In this document: positions 1 to 7,540 of the stretch, one piece after another | Layout of the letters: the number at the start of each line of letters is the position of its first letter | Position numbering within the stretch: position 1 is the first letter of the stretch | The notes under the pieces: generated by a model | What the model was told of the DNA's origin: nothing | The model's input: the letters and a program-made list of their open reading frames with translations, nothing else | Database searches by the model: none | Made by a program: the position numbers and the translations under genes | Assembly: GCA_003503355.1 (NCBI GenBank) | Contig: DOCS01000195.1 | Coordinates: forward strand, 2,303 to 13,297 | Direction: 5' to 3' | Source: Opitutia bacterium | GTDB taxonomy: Bacteria > Verrucomicrobiota > Verrucomicrobiia > Opitutales > Coraliomargaritaceae | DNA length: 10,995 nt

Positions 1-1191
1 GTGGCACTCTATGGGACCCTCCACCGCTTCTTTAAAGCGCTGCCAAATGTCGCCATCTGCCTCGTCACCCTCTCGGTCGGCACCGCGCTGGTCGTTGGGC
101 ACGATCAAGGCGTCGCCTTCCTCTCGGGCATCAACGCTGCGGACTGGTCGTTCCAAGCACCCGATCTGTCGCTTACTAATATTCAGCTACTCGCCAGTCC
201 AGCGCTGGCGATTGCGCTGCTGTGCATACTCGAAGGCATCTCGATCGGCAAGTCCCTCGCCGCCAAAACCGGCGCGCGGCTCAACGCCAATCAAGCGATG
301 TTCTCCATTGGCATGGCCAACATTGGGTGTGCATTCTTCTCCGGCATGCCGGCGTCCGGCTCACTCACCCGCTCATCACTGAGCGCTACCAGCGGCGGCC
401 GTAGCGTACTAGCCAGCTACCTCAGCGGTGTCGTTGTCTTTATCGGCGCATTTGTTCTGGGCCCGTATACCCGCTTCATTCCACAGGCCACACTTGCAGT
501 GTTGGTTATCGCGATCGGCATTTCGCTCATCAATAAACACGCCATTCGCGTGGTGACCCGATCCACCAAATCCGATGCGGTCGTCTTCGGCTGCACCTTT
601 ACCAGCGGCCTGATTATGCCGCTGGACACCGCGATCTACATCGGAGTCGGCATCTCGATTATGCTGTTCCTCAAAAAGGTGGCACGCCCGGAGATGGTCG
701 AGTACACTTTCAATGAAGAAGGCCACCTCGCGGAATTAGACAAGCCCGAGCAACGTGCCATTCCGGAAGTTTCCATCGTTCACGTCGAAGGTGAACTCTT
801 CTTCGGTGCCGCGGATCTGTTTCGCGACCAAATGCGCCGCATCTGCGAAGACCCGAACCTCAAAATCGTCGTCCTAAAAATGCGCAACGCGCACAACATG
901 GATGCGACCGCGGTGATGGCACTTGAAGAGCTGCTGCGCTACATGAGCGAGAAAGACCGCTACCTCATTCTCAGTGAAGTGAAAGTGGATCTAATCAATG
1001 TGCTCAAGAATTCGGGACTGTACGACTACATCGAAGAACGCAACGTATTCACCGACGAGTCGAGCAATCCAACTCTTTCGACCGCCAAAGCGCTCAAAAG
1101 AGCGAAAGAACATCTCGGCGATTCAGACGCCAATGTCTCGATCTACGTCGACCCAGTGCTCGACAAACAGAAAAAAGGCGAACGCCTCTAA
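1..1191 (+). CDS. SulP family anion transporter with STAS domain (5' partial)
   Basis: This is the carboxy-terminal 396 codons of an inner-membrane SulP (SLC26-type) transporter, a family that moves sulfate, bicarbonate or other anions. The frame is open at base 1, so the GTG there is probably an internal valine. The first part is hydrophobic, with several membrane spans to about residue 225. It includes the conserved SGMPASGSLTRSS stretch at residues 114-126, a hallmark of the family. A cytoplasmic STAS domain follows at about 255-355, with strand VSIVHVEGELFF and the NMDATAV loop around D301, then a charged tail. Full-length relatives are about 550-600 residues, so roughly one third is missing on the left. 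The substrate cannot be told from this part. The stop lies 9 bases before the hydrolase gene, which suggests one transcript. Confidence 0.9.
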   Translation: MALYGTLHRFFKALPNVAICLVTLSVGTALVVGHDQGVAFLSGINAADWSFQAPDLSLTNIQLLASPALAIALLCILEGISIGKSLAAKTGARLNANQAMFSIGMANIGCAFFSGMPASGSLTRSSLSATSGGRSVLASYLSGVVVFIGAFVLGPYTRFIPQATLAVLVIAIGISLINKHAIRVVTRSTKSDAVVFGCTFTSGLIMPLDTAIYIGVGISIMLFLKKVARPEMVEYTFNEEGHLAELDKPEQRAIPEVSIVHVEGELFFGAADLFRDQMRRICEDPNLKIVVLKMRNAHNMDATAVMALEELLRYMSEKDRYLILSEVKVDLINVLKNSGLYDYIEERNVFTDESSNPTLSTAKALKRAKEHLGDSDANVSIYVDPVLDKQKKGERL

Positions 1192-1200
1192 CTACATTCG

Positions 1201-1782
1201 ATGCACATCATCATGGTTCACGGCATCTGGGATAAAGGCACCGTGTATCGCCGCATGGCCAGCTATCTGACGGCACAAGGCCATCAGTGCCACTACCCCG
1301 ACCTCGAGCCCGCCAACGGTCAACACGGCCTCGTAGATCTGGCAGAGAAACTCCAGACTTACATCGAGCAAACAATTGGTTCAGAACGCCCCTTCGCCCT
1401 GATCGGCTTCAGCATGGGAACCGTCATTGCCCGCTACTACCTGCAAGTACTGGGTGGCGCCGCACGGGTAAGCCACTTTTTCAGCATTTCTGGTCCACTG
1501 CGCGGCACGCTGACCGCCTACTTCTGGCCCGGGAAAGCCTCCCGTGATATGCGTTTCAGGAGCCAGTTGCTGCAACAGCTCAACGGCGATCTCTCCGCAT
1601 TGGAGCACACCACCATCCATAGCTATCGCACGCCCTTCGACTTACTGATTATTCCGGCGCGCAGTTCGCATTGGGAAATCGCGGAGGATAACCAGATCGT
1701 GCCGGCGCTCTTCCATCATCGCATGTTGATCCATCCCAAAGTGCATCAGCACATCGCCGCCACCTTGAAACAGGACGCTTAG
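1201..1782 (+). CDS. Small alpha/beta hydrolase (lipase/esterase-like)
   Basis: A 193-residue protein with the alpha/beta hydrolase layout. An HG oxyanion-type motif (H7-G8) follows the first strand. The nucleophile elbow GFSMG has its serine at residue 71. Candidate acid and base residues lie in the later DLLIIPARSS and HPKVHQHI regions. It resembles short triacylglycerol lipase or esterase-like proteins, but the substrate is unknown. There is no signal peptide, so it is probably cytoplasmic. The ATG at 1201 is chosen because the first beta-strand (HIIMVHG) begins at once after it; no Shine-Dalgarno sequence is apparent. It starts 9 bases after the SulP stop and is probably co-transcribed with it. 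The length is short for the superfamily but contains the core fold. Confidence 0.85.
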   Translation: MHIIMVHGIWDKGTVYRRMASYLTAQGHQCHYPDLEPANGQHGLVDLAEKLQTYIEQTIGSERPFALIGFSMGTVIARYYLQVLGGAARVSHFFSISGPLRGTLTAYFWPGKASRDMRFRSQLLQQLNGDLSALEHTTIHSYRTPFDLLIIPARSSHWEIAEDNQIVPALFHHRMLIHPKVHQHIAATLKQDA

Positions 1783-1924
1783 TCGTCCCCACGGCACGCC
1801 TCGGCGGCAATGGATTCTACCGCGGCCTCGCGCTCACGAAGTGGATCCAAGCGCACGATCAAACGAGGCTCCACCCACATTCGCGCCTCAGCCGAGTGAG
1901 TCGCCAAACAGTTTCAGAATCCTT
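1783..1924. other. Convergent intergenic spacer
   Basis: This spacer lies between the converging hydrolase and MFS transporter genes. No hairpin followed by a T-run is obvious. On the minus strand a 33-codon ATG frame (1880 down to 1779) is rich in charged residues and could be a remnant of a lost gene. It is too short and unrecognised to be called as a gene. Confidence 0.4.
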
Positions 1925-3265
1925 CTAAGCCGATTTGCCGAAGCGCCAGCGATGCAATAGAAACACAGCTCCGACGGTGAGCACAAAGTACCAAGGAAAC
2001 CAGCCGAGGGACTCAACAAAGATCACCTGTTGTGTTGCGGTTGCATTCACCCCCTCGACCGCCGAGTCACCGGAACGAATCCCCACAATCAGACCGGCAT
2101 ACAGCAGCGAGACCGCACCGTAGATGAAGTTGGTCGACAGCCCGCGAAAGCTCAACACCGTCGCCCGCTGATCAGACGGAGCCACCTCGTTGAGATAACG
2201 GCTCACGAAAAAACCGGTAAACTGCATAGAGGCATACAAAAACACCGCCGGAACTATTCCCCAATAAGGCACCGCCCATCCCAGCCCCCACAAACCTATC
2301 AGCACGGCGGCGCATAGAATGAGGAAGTTTTTCAGGGGCGTATTCCGCTCGGCCATTAAACGCGCGACTCGTGGCACCAACACCCCCATCAACGCCATGC
2401 CCGAGCCGATAAGACCGTAACTCGCAATCGGCAATTCAATCACACGCCAGTACTCACTTGCCAGGGTCAGAAACTGCCGCACCACACTGTCCAAGATCAT
2501 CGCGGCGAGGATGATGCCAAACGGCAAGGACGTCACCCAAATCCATCGGCTGGTGGCCAGCGACTTGCGCCAAGAGCGTGCCAAGGTCACACGCACACTG
2601 GCGTGCCTTCCGATCGGCGCTTCCTGCATACGCAGCGCCATCGCCAGGACGATCAACGCCGACAGAAAGGTCAACACAATCGGCAGTTTGATCAAGTGCC
2701 CCGGCTCCACCACCATCGCGCAGCCGAAAAACCGCAGCACCGCATTTACCAACGCCGCATCGTACACCGCAGCCCCCGTCATCATAGCCACGAAAAACGC
2801 CAACGACGTGTTACGCTGCACGCCCTCCAGCACATGCCCCCAGCGCCCCTCCTGCCCGGCCGCTTTCAGCGAATCATAAGCCAACGCTTCATCCGCGCCA
2901 CTCGCCGCCGCCTCGGCCGCGCCACTGAGCACACGATTCAATACGAACAAACCGAACAACAGCCCGCCGCCCCCGATCGGAGCGATCAGCAACACCGCCA
3001 TCTCCAGAACCATAAACACCCCAGCGGCAACCAGCAGTTGACGCCTTCCCAAAGTATCGGCCAAGGCCCCCGAGGGCACTTCCAGCAGCACGATCGTTGC
3101 CGCCCACAGACCATTTAAAATACCGAACTGCCCGAGCGTCAGCCCATAGTCCAGAAACAGCAGCGCATATACCGGGTAGTAAAACCGCGCCGAAAAAAAC
3201 ATCCGAAACACGGTGAAGGCACGCACATTGCGCTGTGCGACTTGCTCTAAATCAAGCGCCGCCAT
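1925..3265 (-). CDS. Major facilitator superfamily (MFS) transporter
   Basis: A 446-residue polytopic membrane protein. The classical MFS loop 2-3 signature is clear at about residues 66-77 (GALADTLGRRQLL, with D70 and R74/R75). About a dozen hydrophobic segments alternate with short loops, as expected for 12 membrane helices. The segment around SGAAEAAASGADEALAYDSL is typical of a broad group of sugar- or drug-efflux-like MFS proteins, but nothing fixes the substrate. The ATG at 3265 overlaps the TAA of the preceding ldhA remnant as TAATG, a classic coupled start. Its translation may therefore depend on the remnant being read through. It is the last gene of the rnhB, ldhA-remnant, MFS run on this strand. 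Confidence 0.88.
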   Translation of the reverse strand: MAALDLEQVAQRNVRAFTVFRMFFSARFYYPVYALLFLDYGLTLGQFGILNGLWAATIVLLEVPSGALADTLGRRQLLVAAGVFMVLEMAVLLIAPIGGGGLLFGLFVLNRVLSGAAEAAASGADEALAYDSLKAAGQEGRWGHVLEGVQRNTSLAFFVAMMTGAAVYDAALVNAVLRFFGCAMVVEPGHLIKLPIVLTFLSALIVLAMALRMQEAPIGRHASVRVTLARSWRKSLATSRWIWVTSLPFGIILAAMILDSVVRQFLTLASEYWRVIELPIASYGLIGSGMALMGVLVPRVARLMAERNTPLKNFLILCAAVLIGLWGLGWAVPYWGIVPAVFLYASMQFTGFFVSRYLNEVAPSDQRATVLSFRGLSTNFIYGAVSLLYAGLIVGIRSGDSAVEGVNATATQQVIFVESLGWFPWYFVLTVGAVFLLHRWRFGKSA

Positions 3266-3669
3266 TATTTCGGTTCAATTTCATTGTCGCAGCGCCCGGT
3301 CTGCTCGAGATCCGATAGATTTTGCAACGTCGTACGCGCGATTTGGGTCAACGCATTACTGGTAAAGAACGCCTGATGCCCGGTAATTAAGACATTCGGA
3401 AAGGTCAGCAAACGCGCGAACACATCATCCTGCATCACCTTGCCGGATTGATCTTCGAAAAACAAATTGTCCTCCTCTTCATACACATCAATGCCCAGGT
3501 TGCCGATGTGCCCGGACTTCAAGCCCTCGATCACTGCGGTGGTGTCAATCAGCCCGCCGCGACTGGTATTCAGCACCGTCACCCCCCGCTTCATCTGCGC
3601 AATCGCCTCGTTTTCGGTGGAGAAAAAGGTCTCGTCGTAGGACTTGCTACTGAACAATGAAACTTTCAT
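3265..3669 (-). pseudogene. ldhA: D-lactate dehydrogenase with a large in-frame internal deletion
   Basis: This 134-codon open frame joins both ends of a D-2-hydroxyacid (lactate) dehydrogenase of the LdhA type, which reduces pyruvate to D-lactate with NADH. Residues 1-17 (MKVSLFSSKSYDETFFS) match the LdhA amino terminus. From NEAIAQMKRG at residue 20 onward it matches the carboxy-terminal third, including LNTSRGGLID, DVYEEEDNLFFED and ITGHQAFFT. LdhA proteins are about 330 residues, so roughly 200 are missing, among them the whole Rossmann GxGxxG region. The catalytic Arg (R37), Glu (E66) and His (H98) remain, but an NAD-dependent reaction is not expected. The ATG at 3669 is chosen by homology; the frame extends further upstream without family similarity. 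It sits 49 bases after rnhB and overlaps the MFS start by one base. It may survive mainly to keep that coupling. Confidence 0.85.
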
Positions 3670-3718
3670 TGCGCTCAACCTGTGCACCCCTGCGGAGCAG
3701 TGCAAGCACCACCCCAAA

Positions 3719-4438
3719 TTATGACGCAGCCCCCGAGGAGGCGCTCAGCACCTTGCGCAAAAACAGCTCCCGATGGATCACGCTCGCCCCATGCGTCTGC
3801 AGCGCGGCGCGGTGTGCGGCGGTGCCATAGCCCTTGTGTTGCGCGAACCCATACTGCGGATAGTGCTCCGCCAAACGTAGCATTTCACGATCGCGCGTCA
3901 CCTTCGCCGCAATACTCGCCATCGCAATCGCCAACGACGTACCATCCCCCTTCACGATGCCGGTATGCGTATACGGGAACGGCTTCAATGGACGCCCATC
4001 CACCAACAGCCGCACCCCACCCGCCGAAGCCGCAAACAACGGCCCATCCGATGCCACCAGCGGCAACTCCCAACGTGTCGCACGCTCAGCCAGCGCCTCC
4101 ACCGCCCGCCGCATCGCCAGACGCGTGGCGCCCAAAATATTCAGCGCCGCAATCTCTGCCACCGAACTGGAGGCCGCCTCAAAGTCCAACAAGCCCTCCG
4201 CCCGCAGCGTCTCCAACAGCGTCCACTGCGCGGCACGCGCCGGCGCCGTCAACTGCTTTGAATCGTTGATCGCCCTACTCAATTCCAGCGCCCGCTGAGA
4301 CTGGAAAAAATCCCGATGCAGCACACAGGCGCCCGCCGTCACCGGGCCCGCGAGGCAACCCCGCCCCGCCTCATCGATCCCAATCAACCAATCGACCTGC
4401 CGCAGCTCAGCCGCATCATGCGCTTGCAGTGCATTCAT
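3719..4438 (-). CDS. rnhB: Ribonuclease HII
   Basis: RNase HII cleaves the RNA strand of RNA-DNA hybrids and nicks at single ribonucleotides in DNA. With the chosen start the protein has 239 residues. The signature IDEAGRG gives D22 and E23. The other acidic residues are in VDGRPLK (D147) and IVKGDG (D165). The conserved YGFAQHKGYGT block and a carboxy-terminal HRELF follow, so all four catalytic acids are present. About 15-20 extra residues (around 122-143) lie before the VDG motif compared with E. coli RnhB. The ATG at 4438 is preceded by GAGGA at about 10 bases; ATGs at 4468 and 4513 are in frame but have no such site. It heads a minus-strand operon with the ldhA remnant and the MFS gene. 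A decayed copy of its first ~110 bases lies at 7733-7851. Confidence 0.93.
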   Translation of the reverse strand: MNALQAHDAAELRQVDWLIGIDEAGRGCLAGPVTAGACVLHRDFFQSQRALELSRAINDSKQLTAPARAAQWTLLETLRAEGLLDFEAASSSVAEIAALNILGATRLAMRRAVEALAERATRWELPLVASDGPLFAASAGGVRLLVDGRPLKPFPYTHTGIVKGDGTSLAIAMASIAAKVTRDREMLRLAEHYPQYGFAQHKGYGTAAHRAALQTHGASVIHRELFLRKVLSASSGAAS

Positions 4439-4719
4439 CTGCACACCGTCCTCGTTATGCTTGCTCATACGCGCCAAACTGCGACACCGATGCTGCCAAC
4501 GCAAGCCGCGCAACGTGCCAATGTAGATTGGCTAAAACACGTACTTGGAGCACACATCAAAGCAAATGAACGCTCTGATAAGCGCCACCTAGAGGGCAAT
4601 CCCTTGGCCGCAATGAATTGAACTTGAAAGATCACGGCGCAAATTTAACGTACCGTTACAACCGGCAGGATCGTTAGCTGGATTCAGCTTGAACGCACGT
4701 ATTTCCCCCTCCCCCCTTT
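4439..4719. other. Divergent intergenic region upstream of rnhB
   Basis: This 281-base region lies between the divergent rnhB and hypothetical genes. In-frame ATGs for longer RnhB forms sit at 4468 and 4513. TTGAAC and TTGAAA hexamers occur near 4620-4630 on the plus strand, but the -10-like sequence after them (TAACGT) is poor. No convincing promoter or RNA structure was found. Confidence 0.35.
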
Positions 4720-5109
4720 ATGCAAAACAATTTCTTCAACAGTGGCCTAAGGAAAATATCCATCGATGATTTAAGGCGTTCGGAAATCCCGAGTGACATT
4801 GCACTCAAATTGAGAGATCTGGATCCAAACGACGCCTGTGAGCGGTTATTAGATGGCAAAGTCAGAACCCTTTACGATCTCTTTCAAGATACCCTCTACG
4901 GGGCTTATACCCAGCTTTCAGTCTATGCCTTTGCCAGAGTCGTGATTGCAATCGACTACTTTCTACTAACAGATGACGAAAATGCGGATCACCATACTGG
5001 TGGCTACCAGGATGATCTCAAGCACATCAGTCGGGTAATGACGGACCTCGAGTCCGAAATCACAGCGTTCAAGGCCTGGAAAGCAGCATTGCCTAAAGAT
5101 TTACCCTAG
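4720..5109 (+). CDS. Hypothetical protein, 129 aa
   Basis: Not recognised. The predicted protein is acidic and mostly helical, with no signal peptide or clear membrane span. It has an aromatic middle (LYDLFQDTLYGAYTQLSVYAFARVV), an acidic patch (LLTDDENADHH) and a helical tail ending AALPKDLP. The amino-acid pattern looks like a real globular cytoplasmic protein, and the frame is long for random sequence. The ATG at 4720 follows a C/T-rich tract and lacks a Shine-Dalgarno sequence. The gene stands alone, divergent from rnhB, with an IS3 remnant downstream, and its base composition looks more AT-rich than the neighbours. That would suit acquired DNA. It could be an immunity- or regulator-like accessory protein, but no family can be named. 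Confidence 0.6.
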   Translation: MQNNFFNSGLRKISIDDLRRSEIPSDIALKLRDLDPNDACERLLDGKVRTLYDLFQDTLYGAYTQLSVYAFARVVIAIDYFLLTDDENADHHTGGYQDDLKHISRVMTDLESEITAFKAWKAALPKDLP

Positions 5110-5223
5110 GTAAGCGATCTTCTAGGACGGATCCCTTCATTTGAAATCTCCCGCGGCGAGCAATTGCAGCCACACAAACTGCCGACGTTCTGAAACCAGG
5201 TCTATTTAGCCATCCCCCAAAAT
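5110..5223. other. Spacer before the IS3 remnant
   Basis: No gene, promoter or hairpin that I can support is seen between the hypothetical protein and the left end of the IS3-like remnant. A minus-strand frame crosses it but shows no recognisable protein. Confidence 0.3.
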
Positions 5224-5433
5224 TGAGCCAGCCCCGCAATGTTGGACAAGTTGCTTCCACCGACGAAGGTAAAGCAACCAATAAAAAAGAGACGTAGATT
5301 CACACCCAATTTTAAAAGCAAGGTAGCACTGGAAGCGCTATCAGCGGCTGTCCGCGTTCTTCAGCAAATAGAACACACGCACACACCAGACACTGGGCAT
5401 GCGTCCGGAGCAAAAGTATCGCAGTGGCTTTGA
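5224..5433 (+). mobile_element. Left-end remnant of an IS3-family insertion sequence
   Basis: The reading frame at 5239-5433 contains KKRRRFTPNFKSKVALEAL (codons at about 5284-5340). This is the characteristic start of IS3-family OrfA, the helix-turn-helix half of the transposase. After that the resemblance stops, apart from a possible VSQW near the end, and the frame closes after 64 codons. No OrfB (DDE integrase core) follows. The bases just upstream (from TGAGCC at 5224 through TTGGACA) loosely resemble an IS3-group left end. No right terminal repeat or target duplication could be identified. I read this as a dead fragment left after deletion; the ATG at 5239 is probably not the original start. 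Confidence 0.6.
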
Positions 5434-5542
5434 TCTGGAGAACGCTGCGTGAGCAAAAATCCAACACTGCTGCCGTCGCTGCGTTCCGGCCTTGCTACTA
5501 CGCGAAGGCAGCAGCCAAGCAACAAAAACCAAAATTTGAACC
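5434..5542. other. Spacer after the IS3 remnant
   Basis: No recognisable gene or signal is seen. It may be leftover insertion-sequence or flanking DNA between the OrfA fragment and the next small gene. Confidence 0.3.
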
Positions 5543-5842
5543 ATGCACCAAACCTACACACTCAACAACCCCCATGGCAAAACCAACGGACGCTTCTTTT
5601 GGCAGGATTCGTTTGAACCGCAGGCAGAAAAAGGCATCTGCTTTGTCCCGGAATCGCTCATCGATGCGGAAGGAAAGCTCGAGGAGACTTTTTATCTCAA
5701 CAATGGCTGGGCGCGTTTAAACTGCGGATCGCAAGCACAGGGGCACGGATCGCACATGTTCCCCGACATGCAACAACCGGTGTTGGAAGACCAGCCTGAC
5801 GTCACCGCGCGCATCAAGACATTCTTAGCACACTGGGACTGA
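5543..5842 (+). CDS. Hypothetical protein, 99 aa
   Basis: Not recognised. The protein is soluble and rich in aromatic residues and Gly/Asn, with phrases such as NGRFFWQDSFEP, ETFYLNNGWARLNCGS and HGSHMFPDM, and a helical end (RIKTFLAHWD). It has no signal peptide or membrane span, and the composition suggests a small beta-rich domain. The ATG at 5543 has no clear ribosome-binding site. A competing frame overlaps it at 5424-5720 but has low-complexity basic content and is taken as a shadow. It is flanked by an IS3 remnant and by a possible promoter-terminator unit. A real coding sequence seems more likely than not. Confidence 0.55.
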   Translation: MHQTYTLNNPHGKTNGRFFWQDSFEPQAEKGICFVPESLIDAEGKLEETFYLNNGWARLNCGSQAQGHGSHMFPDMQQPVLEDQPDVTARIKTFLAHWD

Positions 5843-6033
5843 AGCCGTCCGAACGCCCAAACGGCGAAGGATCACCACAGGATATGGACCGCAGCCCGCC
5901 CAAGGTTCAGCTCCACTTCAGCTCGCTCGAGTACGTTTTCCCCAGCTGCGACGAATTGCTGCCAAGGTGCGCGCACAACGCGCCCGCGGCTGACAGCACC
6001 AGGCGCACACGCCGCGCGCAGCGACGATTTTGC

Positions 6034-6062
6034 TTGACGGCCGCCGCCTTTCGCACTAAAGT
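6034..6062 (+). promoter_or_regulatory. Sigma-70-type promoter candidate
   Basis: TTGACG at 6034-6039 (5 of 6 to the -35 consensus) and TAAAGT at 6057-6062 (4 of 6 to the -10) are separated by the ideal 17 bases. Transcription would start near 6069. The first T-tract hairpin follows about 40 bases later, so the promoter would make a very short RNA or an attenuated leader for the broken ATPase gene. Confidence 0.45.
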
Positions 6063-6108
6063 CTGTCCAATCTTGGCAGCGTAATTCAAATACTGCTGCT
6101 AAGCGGTG

Positions 6109-6129
6109 GTTGCTGTGCAACTTTTTTTT
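6109..6129 (+). terminator. Candidate intrinsic terminator
   Basis: GTTGC and GCAAC form a perfect 5-bp stem (6 bp with an outer G-U pair) around a 3-base loop. Eight T residues follow directly at 6122-6129. The stem is short, but the long T-run is typical of rho-independent termination. Confidence 0.45.
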
Positions 6130-6133
6130 CGAG

Positions 6134-6152
6134 CGGCGTAGTGCGCCGTTTT
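6134..6152 (+). terminator. Second candidate hairpin with T-run
   Basis: CGGCG (6134-6138) pairs with CGCCG (6144-6148) around a 5-base loop and is followed by TTTT. Placed 5 bases after the first T-tract hairpin, it could act as a back-up terminator. It is weak by itself. Confidence 0.35.
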
Positions 6153-6198
6153 GCAGCGCGGACTCGGGGCGGCTGGTTCCGGATACAGGCGATTCATT

Positions 6199-6204
6199 TA
6201 TAAT
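6199..6204 (+). promoter_or_regulatory. Perfect -10 hexamer overlapping the ATPase ATG
   Basis: TATAAT matches the -10 consensus exactly and overlaps the ATG at 6203. No -35-like hexamer sits at 16-18 bases. If it is used, the RNA would start near 6211, downstream of that ATG, so translation would need a later start. Confidence 0.3.
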
Positions 6205-7496
6205 GGATCATTGTATTCACAACCAACCAAGGAACCCCATAAAAAGCAAACAAGACACCACCAACACTACCCCTCACACTAGCGCAGACGCCGTCTGGCA
6301 GGAGCTCAAACACGGCTGCTACTCGCTCGCGACCCAGCAATTAATCATTGAATTCCTCAATCTGCTGTGGTGGTCGCCCGAGCAATTGGCCACCCTAAAA
6401 GTCGATGTCGCGGCACTGGATAACGCCGGCGAGGCACTCGCACACCGAATGCTGCGCAAGCTACTGAATCAGGCAGAAACGGAGCGAGCGGACATAGAGG
6501 AAGCGGCGACGGGCAGCCAGCCAGCGCATACCGAACAGGTCGCCCTCATTATGGGCGACCTGCACAAGGAACAGCAGCGCCAGGCTGCGCTCGACACCCC
6601 CGAGGAGAACATCATCTTCATGCAAGCGCTCTCGGCACTGGTCGATAACGCAGTCGCCTGGAAATGTTTCCAGGACTATGTGGCCGCGCGCACCGACCCG
6701 CTGAGTTACACACTACTTGACACAGACGCCGACGCACAACCTGAAGCGGCGCACGAAGCGCCGCAGTTAAGCCGTCATCAGCAGGACGTGTTCCACTACT
6801 GCCATCAACTCGGCGCGCTCTTTTTTGCGCGCCAGCAGCCAGTGCCGGGCTTTAAGTTGCGCACCTTCCCACTGATCGTCGGGCCGACCGGTGCGGGTAA
6901 AAGCCACCTGGTGCGCACCCTCGCGCAGGCGCACGACTGCGACTACCTGCCGATCACCTATGGCGCGTGGCAGGTGCAGGGCTCCAAGGCAGACACCTGC
7001 ACCATCGAGCTGATTGCGCAGCGCGCCGCCAAAGGGCGTGTGCTCGTACACCTCGATGAGCTGGATAAAATGCGCGCGGGCTTTAGCTCCAGCTGGGACA
7101 TTTCGGTGCTCAACGACGTCTGGGATTTGCTCCAGCAATCCATCAGCCTGCAAAACATGAGTTTCACCGGCGATGCGGCAGTGAAACGCGAACAGCTCGA
7201 GGCGACCATCCGTCAAAATGTCTGGGTGGTGGCCAGCGGCATCTGGCAGGAAGCCTTTAAGGAGCAGCGCGGGCGTGGTCGACCTGTACAACTGGGAGAA
7301 CCAACTGATTGACCAGGTGCTAGAACAACTCGACGGCGACGCGATGCCGATCTGCGAACAGCTCTGCATGCCGAAGAGTCTCTGCGAGTATTTCAAGCAA
7401 GCCGCCCCCCGCCGCAAATGGCAGCAATTGAGCGGAAGCGAACAGCAGGCCTTCATCTCAGTGCTAGAGGCGCAAAAGTCGCGGGAAACCGAATAA
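6203..7496 (+). pseudogene. AAA/P-loop ATPase gene interrupted by a frameshift
   Basis: The first frame (6203-7312) encodes a helical amino-terminal part of about 190 residues, then an AAA+-like ATPase core. This has Walker A GPTGAGKS at 227-234 (K233), Walker B VLVHLDELDK with D285-E286, and a sensor-1-like VWVVASG near S344. After EAFKEQRGRG (about 7278) this frame degrades and stops. The next frame carries on from about 7275 with protein-like sequence (VVDLYNWENQLIDQVLEQ) to the TAA at 7496, which looks like the carboxy-terminal lid. A one-base indel, or a larger deletion that also shifts the frame, explains this. The remaining distance after sensor 1 is short, which favours a deletion. 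The start is uncertain: the ATG at 6203 sits in a TATAAT box, while AAGGAA at 6229-6234 precedes an in-frame ATA at 6239. The cellular role is unknown; no partner gene is adjacent. Confidence 0.7.
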
Positions 7497-7540
7497 CGCC
7501 TGATAGGTTTGAGCATCACTGCAGAGCCAACCTAGCGGTA

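Larger units (their letters stand above)
5843..6202. other. 360-base intergenic region with promoter- and terminator-like signals
   Basis: No convincing coding frame is present. The left half (5843-6030) is GC-rich without clear structure. The right half holds a sigma-70-type promoter candidate (6034-6062) and two hairpins followed by T-runs (6109-6129 and 6134-6152), which are listed separately. Confidence 0.5.

Noticed and set aside
2511..3118. Plus-strand frames across the MFS gene
   Set aside because: They are antisense to a complete membrane transporter; the translations are basic and lack any domain.
3682..4298. Long plus-strand reading frames across rnhB
   Set aside because: They lie antisense to a clear RNase HII gene and have Pro/Ser/Arg/His-rich low-complexity translations typical of shadow frames.
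5424..5720. 98-codon plus-strand frame overlapping the 99-aa hypothetical gene
   Set aside because: Its translation is Arg/Ser/Lys-rich and low in hydrophobic order, whereas the frame at 5543-5842 looks like a folded protein.
6767..7519. 250-codon minus-strand frame opposite the ATPase gene
   Set aside because: The plus strand carries Walker A, Walker B and sensor-1 motifs here. The minus translation has no coherent domain.
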